DNA from: an uncultured Collinsella sp.
GTDB taxonomy: Bacteria; Actinomycetota; Coriobacteriia; Coriobacteriales; Coriobacteriaceae
Assembly: GCA_900759565.1 (NCBI GenBank)
Contig: CAAEVV010000044.1
Coordinates: forward strand, 1-6,094
Direction of reading: 5' to 3'
Length of the DNA: 6,094 nt
A model generated the notes under the pieces. The model was given only the letters and a program-made list of their open reading frames with translations. It was not told the origin of the DNA and did no database searches. Positions 1 to 6,094 of the stretch are shown one piece after another. Within the stretch, counting starts at the first letter, position 1; the number at the start of each line of letters is the position of its first letter. The position numbers were made by a program, and so were the translations under genes.

Positions 1-1
1 C

Positions 2-802
2 GACACATCGCAGCCACGCCGCTACGATCGACATAAGACCGACTACTACGTTAAGCGCTCCTTTTCGCGACCTCAACGCGATCGCGGCAATTCCGCCCCT
101 CACCCCACGTCGCACACCACAAGCCACGCGCTTCCGGCCCGCCGCCTACGCCTTGCGCTTTGCTCCATCGCCGCCTGCCTCGTCTTTGTGTTTTTGGGAT
201 CCTGTATCTCCCACGGATCAGCCGGTCTTGAGCCCACTGCCGAGGACAAGCTGCTTAAAGCTCCCGTCGCGCCTGGCTACTCCTTTGCGTTCTCGACCCC
301 ACGCTCGCAATGGCAGGCCGGCACCATGCCCCACATCTACCAAATTGACCCCGCATGGTCGGAGCTGCCCTATGCCGGTGGCACTATTCGCGAAAACGCT
401 TGCGGTCCTACCTGCCTCACCATGGTCTATATCTTTAAGACCGGCCATACCGATAAGACGCCGGTCGATATATGCGCACTGGCCGAAGCCGGCAACTACG
501 CCCCCACTGGTGCCACCGAGTGGTCGTTTATGACAGGCGGTGCGTGGCAGCTGGGGCTCAACGGAACACAGCTCTATAACAATCGCGAATCGATTACCCA
601 AGCACTTCGCTCGGGTGTGCCCGTCATCGCCGCAGTGCGCCCCGGTACGTTTACCAACGTAGGCCACTACATCGTGCTCTACGGCATCGACGATGCCAAC
701 CAGATTGGCGTCTACGACCCCAACTCGGCCAGCCGCAGCGCCCGCCGCTGGGGCGTCGTAGAGGTCCTCAACGAAGTCGAAGCCATGTGGGCCTACTACT
801 AG
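2..802 (+). CDS. C39-family cysteine peptidase, membrane-anchored, 5' end outside window
   Basis: A papain-like C39 peptidase (Peptidase_C39_2 type), which would cleave peptides or proteins outside the membrane; the substrate is unknown. Counting from the GTG at 188, the catalytic Cys is residue 72 in ENACGPTCLTMV (codon 401-403), the His is residue 160 in GHYIVLYG (665-667) and the probable Asp is residue 177 in VYDPNS (716-718). The YQIDPAW and PYAGGT stretch before the Cys is typical of this subgroup. The frame stays open from 188 back to position 2 (62 codons) with no ATG, GTG or TTG. This part encodes a basic Arg/His/Ser-rich stretch, then RRLR (140-151), then a hydrophobic run (about 152-202) ending in LGSC with Cys at 203-205. 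I infer a signal-anchor, or less likely a lipobox, after a cytoplasmic tail of at least 45 residues, so the start lies upstream of the window. At least 266 residues in all. The TAG stop lies inside the first copy of the downstream repeat. Family call is firm; the anchor is inference. Confidence 0.85.
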   Translation, partial: DTSQPRRYDRHKTDYYVKRSFSRPQRDRGNSAPHPTSHTTSHALPARRLRLALCSIAACLVFVFLGSCISHGSAGLEPTAEDKLLKAPVAPGYSFAFSTPRSQWQAGTMPHIYQIDPAWSELPYAGGTIRENACGPTCLTMVYIFKTGHTDKTPVDICALAEAGNYAPTGATEWSFMTGGAWQLGLNGTQLYNNRESITQALRSGVPVIAAVRPGTFTNVGHYIVLYGIDDANQIGVYDPNSASRSARRWGVVEVLNEVEAMWAYY

Positions 803-883
803 TCATTGAGGACAGACTTAAATGAGTGGTCATTGGGGACGCTCTTGTTTGACTAGTCATTTAAGAACGTCCCCAATGACTAG
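799..883. repeat. Cluster of three ~30-bp repeat units, two direct and one inverted
   Basis: Unit 1 (799-828), unit 2 (826-856) and the reverse complement of unit 3 (853-883) share the pattern CTAGTCATTGGGGACG followed by a CTTAAATGACTAG-like end. Unit 3 is bounded by CTAG on both sides, and unit 2 shares its final CTAG with unit 3. Units 2 and 3 face each other. A perfect 13-bp arm, GTCATTGGGGACG (829-841), pairs with 868-880, and the pairing continues with TCTT (843-846) against AAGA (863-866), so the pair can fold into one long hairpin. Unit 1 diverges at several bases and its CTAG contains the TAG stop of the peptidase gene. No T-run follows on the plus strand, so it does not look like a standard terminator. 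It resembles REP/RAYT-type dispersed palindromes; no transposase is present here. Confidence 0.8.
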
Positions 884-892
884 GTGAATAGC

Positions 893-925
893 AAAAGCCC
901 CGCAGTCGGAGCGGACTGCGGGGCT
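893..925 (-). terminator. Rho-independent terminator of arcC
   Basis: A perfect 12-bp GC-rich stem pairs AGCCCCGCAGTC (896-907) with GACTGCGGGGCT (914-925) around a 6-base loop. Read on the minus strand, the stem is followed directly by TTTT and then GC, the usual intrinsic terminator layout, and it lies about 65 bases past the arcC stop. On the plus strand no T-run follows, so the orientation points to arcC rather than the peptidase gene. Confidence 0.85.
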
Positions 926-944
926 CATGAAGAGAGGCTAGTTT

Positions 945-968
945 GTGGGCGCTTTGCCTGGCGCCCAC
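945..968. other. Stem-loop in the arcC 3' untranslated region
   Basis: A perfect 8-bp stem pairs GTGGGCGC (945-952) with GCGCCCAC (961-968) around an 8-base loop. Neither strand has a T-run after it. It sits between the arcC stop and the T-tailed terminator at 893-925, so it is probably a transcribed 3'-UTR hairpin that could protect the mRNA end or assist termination. The role is inferred. Confidence 0.55.
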
Positions 969-990
969 GAGAGAGGCAACAGAGTAGAGA

Positions 991-1953
991 CTACTCGTGA
1001 ATGCGGGTACCGGAGAGGCCAGCCATGGTCTCGGCGGCCTTGTCCAGAGCGCCGATGATGCAGGTGCGGCCCTTGCGGGAACGGGCGAACTTGATGGCAG
1101 CGCGGACCTTGGGCTCCATGGAACCCTTGCCGAACTGGCCCTCGTCGGCCAGGCGCTCGGCCTCGTCGGCGGTGAGGTCCTCGAGCTCCTCCTGGTTGGG
1201 CTTGCCAAAGTTGATGGCGACATGCTCAACGGCGGTCAGCAGGAACAGAACGTCGGCGTCGCAGTCCTCGGCCAGCAGCTCGCCGCCCAGGTCCTTGTCG
1301 ATGACGGCGGGAACGCCCTTGTAGCAGCCCTTGTTCTCGTAGTCGCGGACGACGGGGATGCCGCCGCCACCGCAGGCGATGACGATGAACTCGTTGTCGA
1401 GCAGGTTGAGGATGGAGTCAGCCTCGACGATCTTCTTGGGATCGGGGGAGGCGACGACGCGACGCCAGCCGCGGCCGGAATCCTCGACGAAGACCTTGGA
1501 GGGATCCTCGGCCATGAACTCCTTGGCCTGCTCCTCGGTGTAGAAGGGGCCGATCGGCTTGGTCGGGTTCTTGAACGCGGGATCATCCGGATCGCACTCG
1601 ATCTGGGTGACGACGGTGGCGGCGTGCCAACGCTTATAGCGCTTGTGCATCTCGCGGCCGATGCCCTGCTGCAGGTGATAACCAATGTAGCCCTGGGACA
1701 TGGCGCCGCACTCGGGCAGCGGCATCTCGGGGGTACCGATGGCATCGTGGGCAGCAGCGAAGGCGTTCTGGATCATGCCGACCTGCGGGCCGTTGCCGTG
1801 GGTGATGATGATCTCGTTGCCCTGCTCGATGAGGCCGAGGAGGGCATGGGCGGTGTTGCTCACGGCCTCGATCTGCTCGACGGGGTTGTTGCCGAGGGCG
1901 TTGCCGCCAAGGGCGACGACAATACGATCGGGCTTGCCAAGAGGCTTAGACAT
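991..1953 (-). CDS. arcC: Carbamate kinase
   Basis: Cytoplasmic enzyme of the amino-acid-kinase fold that transfers phosphate from carbamoyl phosphate to ADP, giving ATP and carbamate (then CO2 and ammonia). It is usually the last, ATP-yielding step of arginine deiminase-type pathways. The product is 320 residues, close to the usual ~310-317. Visible family motifs in order: ALGGNAL (15-21 region), THGNGPQVG (51-59), TKPIGPFY (131-138), GWRRVVASPDP (162-172), ACGGGGIPV (193-201), AVIDKDL (216-222), LLTAVEHV (239-246) and GKGSMEPK (275-282). The frame opens at an ATG at 1989, but that site has no Shine-Dalgarno. The ATG at 1953 has AGAAAGGA 8 bases upstream, and the protein from there begins MSKPLGK just before the conserved IVVALGGNAL strand, so I chose 1953. 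No arcA, arcB or transporter gene lies in the window, so the source of carbamoyl phosphate (arginine, agmatine or a ureide) cannot be decided. The gene ends in its own terminator and appears monocistronic here. Confidence 0.95.
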   Translation of the reverse strand: MSKPLGKPDRIVVALGGNALGNNPVEQIEAVSNTAHALLGLIEQGNEIIITHGNGPQVGMIQNAFAAAHDAIGTPEMPLPECGAMSQGYIGYHLQQGIGREMHKRYKRWHAATVVTQIECDPDDPAFKNPTKPIGPFYTEEQAKEFMAEDPSKVFVEDSGRGWRRVVASPDPKKIVEADSILNLLDNEFIVIACGGGGIPVVRDYENKGCYKGVPAVIDKDLGGELLAEDCDADVLFLLTAVEHVAINFGKPNQEELEDLTADEAERLADEGQFGKGSMEPKVRAAIKFARSRKGRTCIIGALDKAAETMAGLSGTRIHE

Positions 1954-1961
1954 TGCTGGAA

Positions 1962-1969
1962 TCCTTTCT
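1962..1969 (-). promoter_or_regulatory. Ribosome binding site deciding the arcC start
   Basis: On the minus strand AGAAAGGA is followed by 8 bases and then the ATG at 1953. This purine-rich site fits the 16S anti-Shine-Dalgarno core. The alternative in-frame ATG at 1989 is preceded by GGGTTATTA, with no comparable site at proper spacing. Confidence 0.8.
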
Positions 1970-1988
1970 GTAAAAGGCCTACAACCCA

Positions 1989-2026
1989 TTAATAACCCGC
2001 GTCCGTGCGATACGCGAGTTTATTAA
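1989..2026. promoter_or_regulatory. Imperfect inverted repeat in the arcC leader
   Basis: TTAATAACCCGCGT (1989-2002) faces ACGCGAGTTTATTAA (2012-2026) across a 9-base spacer. With one base bulged and one mismatch, 13 of 14 positions pair. It lies between the weak promoter candidate and the arcC ribosome binding site. It could be an operator for a dimeric regulator or a leader RNA hairpin; the sequence does not say which. Confidence 0.5.
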
Positions 2027-2028
2027 GG

Positions 2029-2066
2029 TTTATATTCTCTTTATCGCTCATTTTATTCATTTTGAA
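2029..2066 (-). promoter_or_regulatory. Possible arcC promoter region
   Basis: On the minus strand TATAAA (2029-2034) is a reasonable -10 candidate about 75 bases upstream of the arcC start, in a strongly AT-rich stretch. The 17-base-spaced -35 position reads AATAAA, a poor match to TTGACA, so the promoter may be activator-dependent or lie elsewhere. The nearby AATGAATAAAAT (minus strand, about 2051-2062) resembles half of an ArgR box, but no partner half is present. Confidence 0.25.
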
Positions 2067-2340
2067 AATAGCGGAACGGTGAACGGTCGTTTTTATCCGC
2101 TCAGCGTACAGAACCCCAGCTCAAGCATATCTACGCCATTTACGTGCAACTTTATTTTAATAGAGCAGGGATTAGACCAGATTATGCAAACTATATCTTT
2201 GCTAAACACAAAACAGACAGCGCAATATCTTACTCGCACTATACGAGATTCTATGCACATATAAGTCGAGTATGCACCCCTGCAAAAACAAGGGGCTTTT
2301 CATCCAACAAAAGGAATAAAGAAGAGCTCCGAAAAAGCGG
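2037..2340. other. AT-rich intergenic stretch without a supported gene
   Basis: This stretch is clearly richer in A and T than the flanking genes. Short open frames cross it on both strands, but none has a ribosome binding site or a recognisable product. It holds a perfect 7-base tandem repeat, GAACGGT twice (2074-2087), and a small hairpin, CCCCT (2277-2281) with AGGGG (2291-2295), followed on the plus strand by CTTTT. That last element looks like a weak terminator, but no gene upstream on the plus strand explains it. Confidence 0.5.
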
Positions 2341-2380
2341 CAACGGCCAAGCCCCCCATCCATCCCCAAAGTGGCGCGAG

Positions 2381-2403
2381 GTTTCGCGGCAAAGCCGCGA
2401 AAC
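2381..2403. repeat. Perfect short-loop stem, REP-like
   Basis: GTTTCGCGGC (2381-2390) pairs perfectly with GCCGCGAAAC (2394-2403) across an AAA loop. TCCCC (2363-2367) and GGGGA (2410-2414) could close an outer stem. No T-run follows on either strand, so this is not a standard terminator. It may be an extragenic palindromic repeat or part of a structured transcript. Confidence 0.6.
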
Positions 2404-2429
2404 AGCGAAGGGGACGGAATACCCGACCA

Positions 2430-2469
2430 ACTACGTCCTTCATCCGCCCACACAATCCAAGGACGTAGT
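2430..2469. repeat. 11-bp perfect inverted repeat
   Basis: ACTACGTCCTT (2430-2440) is the exact reverse complement of AAGGACGTAGT (2459-2469), separated by 18 bases. It lies immediately next to the larger nested palindrome starting at 2474. No T-run follows on either strand. Confidence 0.6.
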
Positions 2470-2473
2470 CGTA

Positions 2474-2598
2474 GCAGGATCTGAGGGCTAACCTTTGCGG
2501 ACACTCCGCAGGACGAAAGAACCCCCGCCGCACGTAGTGCGCAGCGGGGGTTCTTTCATGTCCGAGGACGTCCGCGAAGGTTAGCCCTCAGATCCTGC
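2474..2598. repeat. 125-bp nested inverted repeat between nifJ and arcC
   Basis: The outer arms, 2474-2502 and 2570-2598, are 29 bp each and match at 28 of 29 positions. The single exception, T2496 opposite G2576, would be a G-U pair in RNA. Inside them lies a second perfect 14-bp inverted repeat (2515-2528 with 2544-2557) that is the probable nifJ terminator. The right arm ends 10 bases from the nifJ stop codon. The whole element could fold into one long hairpin. It has terminal inverted repeats like a MITE, but I see no target-site duplication in the flanks. Confidence 0.8.
2515..2557. terminator. Bidirectional intrinsic terminator, probably of nifJ
   Basis: A perfect 14-bp stem pairs GAAAGAACCCCCGC (2515-2528) with GCGGGGGTTCTTTC (2544-2557), with an apical GCAC/GTGC helix inside (2530-2540). 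On both strands the GC-rich stem leads into a TTCTTTC tract, so it could terminate transcription in either direction. For nifJ on the minus strand it starts about 50 bases after the stop codon. The T tract is interrupted by one C, a mild weakness. Confidence 0.75.
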
Positions 2599-2608
2599 GG
2601 TGGGAGAC

Positions 2609-6094
<3,486 letters not shown>

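Noticed and set aside
218..667. Minus-strand open frame antisense to the peptidase
   Set aside because: It lies opposite the conserved catalytic Cys and His codons of a well-supported gene and has no features of its own.
1954..1989. arcC start at the upstream ATG (1989), adding 12 residues
   Set aside because: There is no Shine-Dalgarno at that ATG, the added residues do not resemble carbamate kinases, and the ATG at 1953 has a strong site at 8-base spacing.
997..1992. Long plus-strand open frame (331 codons) antisense to almost all of arcC
   Set aside because: Its product is a low-complexity Gly/Leu/Asp/Ala-rich string typical of the complement of a GC-rich gene. The minus strand encodes an unmistakable carbamate kinase in the same stretch.
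2144..2491. Plus-strand open frame of 115 codons in the intergenic gap
   Set aside because: It starts at a GTG without a ribosome binding site, has no recognisable family features and runs straight through the stem-loop cluster.
2202..2504. Minus-strand open frame of 100 codons in the intergenic gap
   Set aside because: No ribosome binding site or family motif is visible, and its 5' part is made of the left arm of the large palindrome and the adjacent hairpins.
2363..2598. CRISPR array or tandem repeat array
   Set aside because: The repeats are inverted pairs of different sequences, not regularly spaced direct copies of one unit.

Overview
The window looks like chromosomal DNA of a GC-rich anaerobic or fermentative bacterium. 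The combination of a single-chain pyruvate:ferredoxin oxidoreductase, a catabolic carbamate kinase, GC-rich codon use and short dispersed CTAG/TCATTGGGGACG-type repeats suggests a gut Coriobacteriia member such as Collinsella. That assignment is inference from memory and was not checked by search.

Layout: (1) Positions 2-802 (+) hold the 3' part of a C39-type cysteine peptidase gene. Its frame is open to the left edge and contains an in-frame basic region plus a hydrophobic segment, so the true start lies outside the window and the GTG at 188 is probably not it. (2) Positions 799-883 hold three related ~30-bp repeat units, two direct and one inverted. The first supplies the peptidase stop codon. 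They are followed by a rho-independent terminator (893-925) and a second hairpin (945-968), both downstream of the next gene on the minus strand. (3) Positions 991-1953 (-) are a complete carbamate kinase gene (arcC) with a clear ribosome binding site. (4) Positions 1954-2608 are a 655-bp non-coding gap. The half next to arcC is AT-rich and holds its leader, an imperfect inverted repeat and a weak promoter candidate. The half next to nifJ is GC-rich and packed with stem-loops, ending in a 125-bp nested inverted repeat centred on a bidirectional terminator. (5) Positions 2609-6094 (-) are nearly all of a pyruvate:ferredoxin (flavodoxin) oxidoreductase gene (nifJ/porA-type), lacking only a short N-terminal piece beyond the right edge.

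How the genes relate: nifJ and arcC lie on the same strand but are separated by a strong terminator and a long gap, so they are probably separate transcription units. Both serve anaerobic energy metabolism. PFOR makes acetyl-CoA and reduced ferredoxin from pyruvate, and carbamate kinase makes ATP from carbamoyl phosphate. The peptidase is unrelated and convergent to arcC. I see no CRISPR array, tRNA, rRNA, phage or complete insertion sequence, and no convincing undescribed multi-gene system. The most unusual content is the non-coding palindromic DNA at 799-883 and 2363-2598.
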